In this document: piece by piece, positions 1 to 7,547 of the stretch
Layout: each line of letters starts with the position of its first letter
Numbering within the stretch: position 1 is the stretch's first letter
Origin: Streptomyces violaceoruber
Lineage (GTDB): Bacteria; Actinomycetota; Actinomycetes; Streptomycetales; Streptomycetaceae
Assembly: GCA_000720805.1 (NCBI GenBank)
Contig: JODI01000028.1
Span: 39,371-103,370, forward strand
Reading direction: 5' to 3'
DNA length: 64,000 bases
Program-made: the position numbers and the translations under genes
The notes under the pieces: model-generated
Database searches by the model: none
What the model saw: the letters and a program-made list of their open reading frames with translations, nothing else
Told to the model about the DNA's origin: nothing

Positions 1-233
1 TCCTCAGCCTGCTGCCGGACGGCCGTACGCCCACCCGTGAGGACTGGGAGCACGCCTGTGCGTGCTGGCACGCGGATCTCACCAAGCGCATCAAGCGACT
101 TGAGGCGTTACGGGACCAGCTCACGGACTGCATCGGCTGTGGCTGTCTGTCCCTGGACCGTTGCACCCTGGCCAACCCGGAGGACATCCTCGGTGAGCTG
201 GGCGCGGGGGCCAGGCGGCTCGTCGACGACTGA
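1..233 (+). CDS. soxR: SoxR redox-sensing MerR-family regulator, C-terminal part
   Basis: The reading frame is open from the window edge (first whole codon at base 3) and ends at TGA 231-233, leaving 76 residues. It carries the [2Fe-2S] ligand motif C-x2-C-x-C-x5-C, read as CIGCGCLSLDRC, which is diagnostic of SoxR. The preceding helix belongs to the MerR dimerisation coiled coil. Streptomyces SoxR senses redox-active compounds such as its own pigments and switches on oxidoreductase and export genes. The nearby FMN reductase and MFS exporter on the other strand are plausible targets, but I see no SoxR box because the N-terminus and its promoter lie outside. Codon 36 of the visible part (108-110) is TTA, the rare leucine codon read by bldA tRNA. 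Confidence 0.93.
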   Translation, partial: LSLLPDGRTPTREDWEHACACWHADLTKRIKRLEALRDQLTDCIGCGCLSLDRCTLANPEDILGELGAGARRLVDD

Positions 234-264
234 GCCGCGTCACCGGCCGGTCCGAGGCCCCGCA

Positions 265-1530
265 TCAGGTTCCCGCGCCCTGCCGGTCCGGGTCCGATCC
301 ACGCGGCCCCCGCGCGGTGCCCTCGGCGGTCTGCTCCGGCCCGGGCTCCCGGACGCGGGCGATGAGGAGGGCCAGGAGCACCAGCGCCGACACTGCCGCG
401 GCCCCGAGGTAACCCGCCTTGGTGGTCGTGGCGTCGACCACGGGGCCCAGTACCAGAGGTGCGGCGAACTGCCCGGCGAAGATGGCGGTTCCCGACAGCG
501 CCACCGAGCGCCCGCGCAGCTCGGTCGGCGTGTGTTCGTTGATCAGCACCGTGGCGACCGGGAACACGATGCCGCCGCCCAGCCCGTAGAGCACCAGCCC
601 CACCACCATGAGCAGCGGTTCGTCGGTGGTGCCCAGGAGCGCGAAGCCCGCCAGCCACAGGACCGCCATCGCGCGCAGCAGGAAGGAATAGGACAGGCGG
701 GCGCGCAGGGGCGCGTAGACCAGGCCGATCGCGGGCGTGCCCAGCGCGGTGCCGAGCGTGATGACCGCGACCATGAAGGGTTCCTCGATGCCGACCTCGG
801 CCAGGCGGGTGGGCATGAAGATGGCCAGGGCGTAGGCGAGGAAGAAGTCGATGACCAGCAGGAGGTAGAAGCCGAGGAGGGCCGGACTGTGCCGCAGCAG
901 GGTGAGTGAGCCGCCGCGCGGGCCCGCGTTCTCGTCCTTGCCGGTACCGGTCCGTGTCGAGGCGGGCAGGGCCGTACCGGTGGCGACGGCCAGGGGGATG
1001 GCCACGGCGTAGATCGCGAACGTGATGTGCCAGCCAAGACCGCCGAGAGCACCGGCGAGGAGGGACCACACGATCCCGCCGACACTCATGGCGGAGGAAC
1101 GCCAGCCCATCACCTTGTCGCGGTCCCGGCCGTGGTAGAGGGCGAGCAGCGCGACCGTGGTCCCGGAGAACACGAAGGCCGCGGCGAAGCCGAAGAACAC
1201 CCGGGTGGCGATCAGCACCAGGTAGGAGTCGGCGAGGCCGCCCGCCGATCCGGTCACGCCGTACAGCAGCAGGCCCGCCGTCAGCGGGGTTCGTACGCCG
1301 TAGCGGTCTATGAGCCGGCCGGCGACCGGGCTGGCGAGGGCGAGAGTGAGGCTGTGCGCGGTGAGGATGAAGCCTGCCTCGGTACCGCTGATGCCCAGGT
1401 CGCCGCGGATCACCTCCAGCACCGGTGAGACTATGGCGCCTGCCATCACCGTGAGTGTCGACGTGAGCAGCAGCGCGGTCAGAGCTGCCCGGTGGGGGAT
1501 CGGGATACGGGCAGTGGTGGGCGTGCTCAT
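265..1530 (-). CDS. MFS transporter, probable drug exporter
   Basis: A 421-residue, strongly hydrophobic protein with about twelve membrane segments. It has the major-facilitator signatures GRLIDRYGVR after helix 2 and a matching loop GRDRDKVMGWR in the N-terminal half. It resembles DHA1-type proton antiporters that export drugs or small metabolites. The start is the ATG at 1528-1530, with AGGAG in the preceding bases. A longer frame upstream is Arg/Pro-rich and looks non-coding. It lies 135 bp downstream of the FMN reductase on the same strand, with a strong hairpin between, so read-through is probably partial. It converges on soxR. The substrate cannot be read from sequence. Confidence 0.88.
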   Translation of the reverse strand: MSTPTTARIPIPHRAALTALLLTSTLTVMAGAIVSPVLEVIRGDLGISGTEAGFILTAHSLTLALASPVAGRLIDRYGVRTPLTAGLLLYGVTGSAGGLADSYLVLIATRVFFGFAAAFVFSGTTVALLALYHGRDRDKVMGWRSSAMSVGGIVWSLLAGALGGLGWHITFAIYAVAIPLAVATGTALPASTRTGTGKDENAGPRGGSLTLLRHSPALLGFYLLLVIDFFLAYALAIFMPTRLAEVGIEEPFMVAVITLGTALGTPAIGLVYAPLRARLSYSFLLRAMAVLWLAGFALLGTTDEPLLMVVGLVLYGLGGGIVFPVATVLINEHTPTELRGRSVALSGTAIFAGQFAAPLVLGPVVDATTTKAGYLGAAAVSALVLLALLIARVREPGPEQTAEGTARGPRGSDPDRQGAGT

Positions 1531-1618
1531 GGCGGTCTCCTGTTCATCGGCCGCGGCACGGTCTGGCCGACTGGCGGCTCCCGTCGAGCGCGTGCGCGGC
1601 GGGGCGGGTGGCAAGGGG

Positions 1619-1653
1619 AGCCCTGGGCAGGCGGGTCGGGCCTGCCCAGGGCT
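1619..1653. terminator. Perfect 14-bp hairpin between FMN reductase and MFS genes
   Basis: Bases 1619-1632 pair perfectly with 1640-1653 across a 7-base loop. There is no long U run, which is common for GC-rich actinobacterial terminators. It should attenuate transcription from the FMN reductase into the MFS gene. Confidence 0.6.
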
Positions 1654-1665
1654 GGAGGGGAGTGG

Positions 1666-2250
1666 TCAGGCTTCGTAGGGGCGCGTCACTCGGCCCTGGC
1701 GCAGCACGGTGCCCCACCAGTCCAGCTGGCCGAGCATGGTCTTGGCGGCCGCGGCGCTCTCTCCCCCGTCGGCGATCGCCGACGGGTTGTCGAACAGGCT
1801 CCACGCGTTGTGGAAGCTGAGGGCGTCGCGCACGCTCACCGCGTGCAGTTCGGCGATGATCTGCCGCAGGTGCTCGGCGGCCCGGATCCCCCCGCCCTGG
1901 CCGCCGTAGGAGACCAGGCCGAAGGGCTTGGCCACCCACTCCGGGCGGAACCAGTCGAGCATGTTCTTCAGGCCGGCCGGGATGCTGTGGTTGTACTCGG
2001 GCGTCACCAGGACGAAGGCGTCCGCCGCGGCCAGGCGACGGGCGAGGCCCTCTTGGGTGGCCGCGGTCCGCGCGTCGAGCTCGGCCGGCATGGTCAGTGG
2101 CAGAGGTGTCTCGGCCAGGTCGATCGTGTCCACTTCGAACCGGCCGTGTCCCCGTGCCTCCTCGGCGAACCAGTTCGCCACCGTGGAGCCGAAACGGCCC
2201 TCGCGAACACTGCCGACGATAACGGCCAGCTGGAGCAGGGAATTACTCAT
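1666..2250 (-). CDS. NADPH-dependent FMN reductase family protein
   Basis: 194 residues. The N-terminal motif AVIVGSVREGRFG is the phosphate-binding loop of the flavodoxin-like NAD(P)H:FMN reductase family. The TPEYNHSIPAGLKNMLDWF stretch in the middle is the other family hallmark, lining the flavin and dimer interface. The protein would be a cytosolic flavoenzyme reducing FMN, quinones or azo compounds with NADPH. The ATG at 2248-2250 has GGAG just upstream. Its position beside soxR and an exporter suggests a redox-stress or quinone-detoxification role (inference). Confidence 0.9.
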   Translation of the reverse strand: MSNSLLQLAVIVGSVREGRFGSTVANWFAEEARGHGRFEVDTIDLAETPLPLTMPAELDARTAATQEGLARRLAAADAFVLVTPEYNHSIPAGLKNMLDWFRPEWVAKPFGLVSYGGQGGGIRAAEHLRQIIAELHAVSVRDALSFHNAWSLFDNPSAIADGGESAAAAKTMLGQLDWWGTVLRQGRVTRPYEA

Positions 2251-2426
2251 CAGATCTCCGTTGTATGGGGGGAGGAGGAAGTGATGCGCACCGGAACAGC
2301 TCGATGGTCGTAGTTGAACCTTGGTTAAAGTCAAGCGATCCCGACCCGTCGTCCCGCGCTCACGGGAAAGTTCGCCGCCCGGCCCCACAGGGACCGGGCG
2401 GGACTGCGACGCGCTTGTTCCACGGG

Positions 2427-2699
2427 TCAGATATGAAGGGCCGTGGCCCGGGTGTTGAGACAGGCCAGCAGTGTGCGGGCCTGCACGTTGACGTAATGGC
2501 TCCGCTGCGCGAGGGAGTTCAGCCGCGCGGGCGTGAGCCAGCAGTATCCGGGTGGCGGGTCCAGCGGGGCCTCCGACTCGTCCGCTTCGGCGATGAGGTA
2601 GCGGCTCTGCGCGTCGAGAAAGCGTCCGCCCTACTCGGAGTGCACGGCCTCGTAGCGGATCCGCCCGGAGGCGTTCAGGACCCGGCCGGGAAGCGGTGG
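2427..2699 (-). pseudogene. Remnant of NDP-hexose 2,3-dehydratase, C-terminal end
   Basis: Read on the minus strand, this stretch gives RVLNASGRIRYEAVHSE, a stop codon (TAG at 2633-2631), then GGRFLDAQSRYLIAEADE, a PPPGYCWLT segment and HYVNVQARTLLACLNTRA before the natural stop at 2429-2427. These are C-terminal motifs of NDP-hexose 2,3-dehydratases, which start 2-deoxysugar synthesis for glycosylated antibiotics. The internal TAG replaces the first of two glutamates in the expected SEEGGRF motif. The N-terminal three quarters are absent. Homology is lost near 2700, exactly where the integrase remnant begins on the other strand. No other deoxysugar gene is nearby. I recognise the motifs from memory of the family. 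Confidence 0.72.
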
Positions 2700-2985
2700 G
2701 AGGAAACGGGTTGATCTTCCCGGACGAACACGGCCGTAGCCCGTCCCACCGTCGGGACCGGGCCGAGTGGAAGGAACTCCTCACGGAGGCGAAGGTGCGA
2801 GACGGACGCCTTCACGACGCCCGCCACACGGCCGCGACGTTCTGCTGATCCGCGGTGTCCCGGAACGGGCGGTCATGGGGCTCATGGGTTGGTCGACGAC
2901 CGCCATGGCCGCCCGGTACCAGCACATGGTGGACGCGGTGCGGGCCGACGTCGCAAGGAGCACCAAGGCTGTGTTGTGTTCGTTC
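2694..2985 (+). pseudogene. Frameshifted tyrosine recombinase (phage/ICE-type integrase) remnant
   Basis: Three consecutive frames together spell the C-terminal catalytic domain of an actinobacterial integrase. Frame 1 (2694-2711) gives RWEETG. Frame 2 (2708-2839) gives LIFPDEHGRS, then EWKELLTEAKVRDGRLHDARHTAAT. Frame 3 (2839 onward) gives VLLIRGVPERAVMGLMGWS, then MAARYQHMVDAVR. The catalytic H-x-x-R (HDAR) and nucleophilic Tyr (ARYQHM) survive. Each frame change fits loss of a single base, at about 2709 and 2839. The N-terminal DNA-binding part is missing. It points toward the 3' end of tRNA-Cys about 115 bp away, the usual place for a tRNA-integrated element. Confidence 0.82.
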
Positions 2986-3040
2986 CTCAGCCTTGAGAGG
3001 CAGACGCTCGTTCGAATGAGACGGGAACTGAGACGGCCAA

Positions 3041-3077
3041 CAACAGGGCGGCACCCCGAAAGGGGGCCGCCCTGTTG
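3041..3077. terminator. Bidirectional hairpin between integrase remnant and tRNA-Cys
   Basis: A 12-bp arm (3041-3052) pairs with 3066-3077 and continues into an inner CCCC/GGGG stem closed by a GAAA tetraloop. It is followed by GTTTT on the plus strand. It lies 24 bp beyond the tRNA-Cys 3' end and probably terminates that transcript. Confidence 0.65.
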
Positions 3078-3100
3078 GTTTTGCCAGGTCAAGGCACTTG

Positions 3101-3172
3101 AGGCCGTGGCGGGAATCGAACCCGCGTAACTCGCTTTGCAGGCGAGTCCCTAAACCACTCGGGCACACGGCC
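3101..3172 (-). tRNA. tRNA-Cys (GCA)
   Basis: The minus strand folds as a cloverleaf. The acceptor stem GGCCGTG pairs with CACGGCC, the anticodon stem CTCGC/GCGAG encloses the GCA anticodon, and the T arm reads GCGGGTTCGATTCCCGC. CCA is not encoded. The integrase remnant downstream of its 3' end suggests this tRNA once served as an attachment site. Confidence 0.95.
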
Positions 3173-3370
3173 GTGTGTTGGTGAGACGACCGTAGGGCGG
3201 GGCGGGGGAGCGGCTCAAGGGAATCGGCGGGCTGCAATGGGACTGCCACACGCCGTTCATGAACGGACTTCGCGCGCGCCGGGCCGTAAGGCCCCCTGCC
3301 CCCTGGTCGTACGACCAAGGTCTCAGACGCGGGCCTTCCTTTGACAGGGGTCAAGTCGGGACTTGGGCCT

Positions 3371-3384
3371 TACGCTGGCGGTCA
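3371..3384 (+). promoter_or_regulatory. Leaderless -10 box of the MFS gene
   Basis: TACGCT at 3371-3376 is followed by seven bases and the ATG at 3384, the spacing expected when transcription starts on the A of the start codon. A TTGACA lies at 3342-3347, but at 23 bp its spacing is too long to be an ordinary -35. Confidence 0.55.
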
Positions 3385-4853
3385 TGAGTGCCCTGGAACC
3401 TCGTGACACCGGTGTCACGGACGAAGTCGATTCCCACTGTCGTGTCGAGGGTGACGAGACCGTGATGGGGCGGGCGTATCGGGCGCTCAGTGTCGGGATC
3501 GTCTCCGTCGTGCTGCTGATCGCGTTCGAGGCGACGGCCGTGGGGACGGCGATGCCCGTCGCGGCACGGGAGTTGGACGGGGTGGCGTTGTACGCCTTCG
3601 CGTTCTCGGGGTACTTCACGACCAGTCTGTTCGGGATGGTGCTCGCCGGTCAGTGGTCGGACCGGCGCGGGCCGCTCGGGGCGTTGACCACCGGGATCGG
3701 TTGCTTCGCCGCCGGGTTGGTGCTCGCCGGGACGGCCGGTGCGATGTGGTTGTTCATCGTCGGGCGGGCCGTGCAGGGGCTCGGCGGAGGGCTGGTGATC
3801 GTCGCGTTGTACGTCGTCGTGGGGCGGGCGTATCCGGAGCGGCTGCGGCCGGCCATCATGGCGGCGTTCGCCGCGAGCTGGGTCGTGCCGTCGATCGTCG
3901 GGCCGCTCGCCTCGGGCGCGGTGACCGAGCATCTCGGCTGGCGGTGGGTGTTCCTCGGCATACCGGCGCTGGTCGTGTTCCCGCTGGCGCTCGCACTGCC
4001 GCAGATACAGCGGCGGGCGGGCGGCCCCGTGGGCGGGGGAGAGGAAGGGGAAGCGGAGGGGGCGCCGGCCGCCTCCTTCGACCGGCGCCGGATCCGGCTC
4101 GCGCTCGGGATATCGCTCGGTGCGGGGCTGCTGCAGTACGCCGCCCAGGACCTGCGGTGGGTATCGCTGGTCCCCGGGGTCGTGGGGGCCGTGCTGCTCG
4201 TACCGGCGGCACTGGGGCTGCTTCCCCGCGGCACCTACCGGGCAGCGCGCGGGCTGCCCTCCGTCGTGCTGCTGCGCGGGGTCGCCGCCGGGTCCTTCGT
4301 CGCGGCCGAGTCCTTCGTGCCGCTGATGCTGGTCACTCAGCGCGGCTTGTCCCCGACGCTGGCCGGGTTCTCGCTCGCGGCGGGCGGCGTTACGTGGGCG
4401 ATGGCCTCGTGGGTGCAGTCGCGGCCGCGGATGGAGCCGTACCGGGACCGGCTGATGACGGTGGGGATGGTGCTGGTCGCCGCCGCGATCGCCACCGCGC
4501 CCAGTGTGCTGATCCAGTCCGTGCCGGCCTGGACGGTCGCCGTCGCCTGGGGATTCGGGTGCTTCGGGATGGGGCTGGTGATCTCCTCCACCAGCGTGCT
4601 CCTGCTCCAGCTCTCCGCCCCGGAGGAGGCCGGCAGCAACTCCGCCGCGCTCCAGATCTCCGACGGCCTGTCCAACGTGATCCTGCTGTCCGCGGGTGGC
4701 GCGGCCTTCGCGGCGCTGGGCGGCGGCGCGGTGAGCCATGCGGCCACGGATGCGTCCGGCGCGCATCCGGGTGCCTTCGTCGCGGTGTTCCTGCCGATGG
4801 CGGGGGTGGCGGTGGTGGGGGCCTGGGTGACGACGAGGCTGCGGTCCGCCTAG
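3384..4853 (+). CDS. MFS transporter, EmrB/QacA-like
   Basis: 489 residues with at least twelve hydrophobic segments. The signature AGQWSDRRGP sits in the loop after helix 2, and the RAVQGLGGGLVIVALYVVVG segment is typical of drug:proton antiporters of the DHA2 type. WRWVFLGIPALVV marks the sixth helix. The start is the ATG at 3384, placed seven bases after a TACGCT box, so it is probably leaderless. The more upstream in-frame ATG lacks a ribosome site. The gene stands alone between tRNA-Cys and a toxin remnant. The substrate is unknown. Confidence 0.87.
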   Translation: MSALEPRDTGVTDEVDSHCRVEGDETVMGRAYRALSVGIVSVVLLIAFEATAVGTAMPVAARELDGVALYAFAFSGYFTTSLFGMVLAGQWSDRRGPLGALTTGIGCFAAGLVLAGTAGAMWLFIVGRAVQGLGGGLVIVALYVVVGRAYPERLRPAIMAAFAASWVVPSIVGPLASGAVTEHLGWRWVFLGIPALVVFPLALALPQIQRRAGGPVGGGEEGEAEGAPAASFDRRRIRLALGISLGAGLLQYAAQDLRWVSLVPGVVGAVLLVPAALGLLPRGTYRAARGLPSVVLLRGVAAGSFVAAESFVPLMLVTQRGLSPTLAGFSLAAGGVTWAMASWVQSRPRMEPYRDRLMTVGMVLVAAAIATAPSVLIQSVPAWTVAVAWGFGCFGMGLVISSTSVLLLQLSAPEEAGSNSAALQISDGLSNVILLSAGGAAFAALGGGAVSHAATDASGAHPGAFVAVFLPMAGVAVVGAWVTTRLRSA

Positions 4854-4919
4854 GGCCCTTCTGATGGATCTCCGCGGCGTCGCGACGCCCGGCACGCACG
4901 CTCACCGCTCAGCTCGGCC

Positions 4920-5204
4920 GTGCGTCGTCCCCAATCCCAGATGTTCGGCGTCGAGGCCTACACGGACCTGTTCGAGAAGGCCGCCGCCCTGCTCCAGTCG
5001 CTCGCCGTCAACCGCCCTCTGATGGACGGCAACAAGCGCATGGCGTGGATGTCCACGGTCGTGTTCCTCGACTTCAACGGCACCGAAATGGTCGGCGTCG
5101 ACCAGGACGAGGCGTACAAGCTCGTCATCGAAGGGGCGTCAGGCGGCCTGGACGATCTGGGACTGATCGTCCGGCGCCCGAGAGCTCTCCACGAGTCCAT
5201 GTGA
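4920..5204 (+). pseudogene. Broken Fic/Doc-family toxin (death-on-curing type)
   Basis: 94 codons match the middle and end of actinobacterial Doc proteins (usually about 125 residues): YTDLFEKAAALLQSLAVN followed by the Fic motif and a C-terminal SGGLDDLGLIV helix. The Fic motif reads RPLMDGNKR. The catalytic His that begins H-x-(F/L)-x-D-G-N-K-R is Arg here (codon CGC). The first 30 or so residues are absent, although weak in-frame similarity (SSAVRRPQ) extends to about 4911. No antitoxin gene is adjacent. Truncation plus loss of the catalytic His suggest an inactive relic. Confidence 0.72.
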
Positions 5205-5372
5205 CGTGAGTCCCACCTGCGGGCCACCCGGCCTCGTCCGAGCATGAACGCCACCGGGCCGCCGGTAGGGTGGCCCGGTTGTCATACCCAGCCGAGCCGC
5301 CCGCCCGTCGCCCACCACCGCCGTACCTGACGCGCCGCGCGGCCCCTCCCATTCGACCCCCTAACGGAGACC

Positions 5373-7166
5373 GTGACTACCACCGCCGCCTCCACGTCCC
5401 ACCACCTCTCTCCCGCGTTCCCCGGCCGCGCCCCCTGGGGCACCGCCAGCAAGCTGCGCGCCTGGCAGCAAGGAGCGATGGAGAAGTACATCCAGGAGCA
5501 GCCGCGTGACTTCCTCGCCGTCGCCACGCCCGGCGCCGGAAAGACCACGTTCGCGCTGACGCTGGCGTCCTGGATGCTGCACCACCATGTCGTGCAGCAG
5601 GTCACCGTGGTCGCGCCGACCGAGCACCTGAAGAAGCAGTGGGCGGAAGCGGCGGCGCGGGTGGGGATCAAGCTGGACCCGGAGTACAGCGCGGGCCCGC
5701 TCGGCAAGGACTACCAGGGCGTCGCGGTCACCTACGCCGGTGTCGGCGTACGGCCCATGCTGCACCGCAACCGTGTCGAGCAGCGCAAGACCCTCGTCAT
5801 CCTCGACGAGATCCACCACGCCGGCGACTCGAAGTCCTGGGGCGAGGCGTGCCTGGAGGCCTTCGAGCCGGCCACGCGGCGGCTCGCGCTCACCGGTACG
5901 CCCTTCCGGTCCGACACCAACCCCATCCCCTTCGTCACGTACGAGGAGGGGAACGACGGGATCCGGCGGTCCTCCGCCGACTACACCTACGGGTACGGGT
6001 CCGCGCTGTCCGACGGAGTCGTCCGCCCCGTCATATTCCTTTCCTACAGCGGCCAGATGCGGTGGCGGACCAAGGCCGGCGACGAGATCGCCGCCCGGCT
6101 CGGCGAGCCGATGACCAAGGACGCGATCAGCCAGGCGTGGCGTACGGCGCTGGATCCGCGCGGCGAGTGGATGCCCAGCGTGCTGCGCGCCGCCGACCAG
6201 CGGCTGACCGAGGTCCGCAAGGCCATCCCGGACGCGGGGGCGCTGGTCATCGCCTCCGACCAGGACTCCGCACGCGCCTACGCCAAGCTCATCCGTGAGA
6301 TCACCGGCAACAAGGCCACCCTCGTGCTGTCCGACGACGCCGGCGCGTCCGCGCGGATCGACGAGTTCAGCGGCAGCAACGACCGCTGGATGGTGGCCGT
6401 CCGGATGGTGTCCGAGGGTGTCGACGTCCCCCGGCTCGCCGTCGGGGTGTACGCGACCACCATCTCCACCCCCCTCTTCTTCGCGCAGGCCGTCGGGCGT
6501 TTCGTACGGTCCCGGCGGCGCGGCGAGACCGCCTCGGTCTTCCTGCCGACCGTGCCCGACCTGCTCACCTTCGCCAACGAGATGGAGGTGGAACGGGACC
6601 ACGCCCTCGACAAGCCGAAGAAGGAGGGCGAGGAGGACCCGTACGCCGAGTCCGAGAAGGAGATGGAGGAGGCGAACAAGGAGCAGGACGAGGACACCGG
6701 CGAGCAGGAGCAGTTCGCCTTCGAGGCGCTGGAGTCGGAGGCCGTCTTCGACCGCGTCCTCTACGACGGTGCCGAGTTCGGCATGCAGGCCCACCCGGGG
6801 AGCGAGGAGGAGCAGGACTACCTCGGCATCCCCGGCCTCCTCGAACCCGACCAGGTTCAGCTGCTCCTCCAGAAGCGGCAGGCCCGGCAGATCGCGCACA
6901 GCCGCAAGAAGCCGGACGAGGAGGCCGACCTGCTGGAGCTGCCCGCCGAGCGGCGGCCCGTCGTCTCGCACAAGGAGATGATGGAGCTGCGCAAGCAGCT
7001 CAACACGATGGTCGGCGCGTACGTCCATCAGAGCGGCAAGCCGCACGGCGTCATCCACACCGAGCTGCGGCGGGTGTGCGGTGGCCCGCCGAGCGCCGAG
7101 GCCACGGCCGGGCAGTTGCGACAGCGGATCGCCAAGGTGCAGGAGTGGGCCACCCGGATGCGGTGA
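5373..7166 (+). CDS. DEAD/DEAH-box superfamily 2 helicase
   Basis: 597 residues. Walker A is TPGAGKTTF (about residues 49-57), motif II is ILDEIHHAGD (a DEIH box), motif III lies in LALTGTPFRSD, and motif VI is QAVGRFVRSRR after SEGVDVPRLAVGVYATT. These are the two RecA-like lobes of an SF2 nucleic-acid-dependent ATPase, close to RadD/UvrB-like restriction-type helicases. A highly acidic, Glu/Lys-rich linker (about 400-450) leads to a C-terminal region of unknown function. The GTG start at 5373 follows GGAGA by a short gap. It is monocistronic. Its stop codon lies inside a 16-bp tandem repeat. Confidence 0.9.
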   Translation: MTTTAASTSHHLSPAFPGRAPWGTASKLRAWQQGAMEKYIQEQPRDFLAVATPGAGKTTFALTLASWMLHHHVVQQVTVVAPTEHLKKQWAEAAARVGIKLDPEYSAGPLGKDYQGVAVTYAGVGVRPMLHRNRVEQRKTLVILDEIHHAGDSKSWGEACLEAFEPATRRLALTGTPFRSDTNPIPFVTYEEGNDGIRRSSADYTYGYGSALSDGVVRPVIFLSYSGQMRWRTKAGDEIAARLGEPMTKDAISQAWRTALDPRGEWMPSVLRAADQRLTEVRKAIPDAGALVIASDQDSARAYAKLIREITGNKATLVLSDDAGASARIDEFSGSNDRWMVAVRMVSEGVDVPRLAVGVYATTISTPLFFAQAVGRFVRSRRRGETASVFLPTVPDLLTFANEMEVERDHALDKPKKEGEEDPYAESEKEMEEANKEQDEDTGEQEQFAFEALESEAVFDRVLYDGAEFGMQAHPGSEEEQDYLGIPGLLEPDQVQLLLQKRQARQIAHSRKKPDEEADLLELPAERRPVVSHKEMMELRKQLNTMVGAYVHQSGKPHGVIHTELRRVCGGPPSAEATAGQLRQRIAKVQEWATRMR

Positions 7167-7216
7167 CGCCCGGATGCGGTGACGCCCGGATGTGGTGACG
7201 CCCGGATGTGGTGACG
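7153..7216. repeat. Four perfect 16-bp tandem repeats across the helicase stop codon
   Basis: The unit CCCGGATGYGGTGACG occurs four times without gaps, with only the C/T position changing. The helicase stop TGA is in the first copy. Because 16 is not a multiple of three, later copies are out of frame with the gene. Confidence 0.95.
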
Positions 7217-7547
7217 CCCGCCTGTGAACTGGGGTGTGTGCGCAGTGTGCGAGCGGCGTGCACGCTCCGTGTGCGCGCCGTACGTATCCGGACAAACAGG
7301 GCTACTCCGTCCCGGTCACTGCCCGGATTCTGGACGGAGACTTCCGCTCAGCGAACCCGCTTCGCTACTGTCCCGCTACGCACACGCCCCGTGGCAGCGC
7401 CGCCGCGGAGCGCAGCCGTGAAGCGACGCGGCCCGGACAGGCCGGGCCGCCGGCCGATCGGCGGCCTCTGAAGCGCGTCGCTGACGGGACTCGGCGACGC
7501 ATCCGCCGCGAGGGGGCTGCCGACTCACCACTTAAGGAGTGGGCGTC
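7217..7547. other. Intergenic region upstream of the IclR gene
   Basis: No convincing coding sequence is seen in about 330 bp. It contains a perfect hairpin at 7428-7450 and a second GC-rich inverted repeat directly after it. A palindromic operator could not be identified with confidence. Confidence 0.5.
7428..7450. terminator. GC-rich hairpin, 9-bp perfect stem
   Basis: GCGGCCCGG at 7428-7436 pairs with CCGGGCCGC at 7442-7450 over a 5-base loop. It could end helicase transcription or shape the IclR leader. There is no U tract. Confidence 0.45.

Noticed and set aside
2427..2699. Edge of a functional deoxysugar or antibiotic cluster
   Set aside because: Only the last 90 codons of one dehydratase remain, with an internal stop. 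No partner genes occur on either side.
3351..4895. Long minus-strand open frame (about 510 codons) opposite the MFS gene
   Set aside because: Arg/His/Pro-rich composition without domains and an implausible codon pattern. It mirrors the real gene, as usual in GC-rich DNA.
7153..7216. Repeat array as a CRISPR
   Set aside because: Units are contiguous with no unique spacers, are too short, and no cas genes are present anywhere in the window.
5361..7295. Minus-strand open frame across the helicase
   Set aside because: Val/Leu/Arg/Gly-rich shadow with no recognisable fold. The plus strand shows a full set of helicase motifs.
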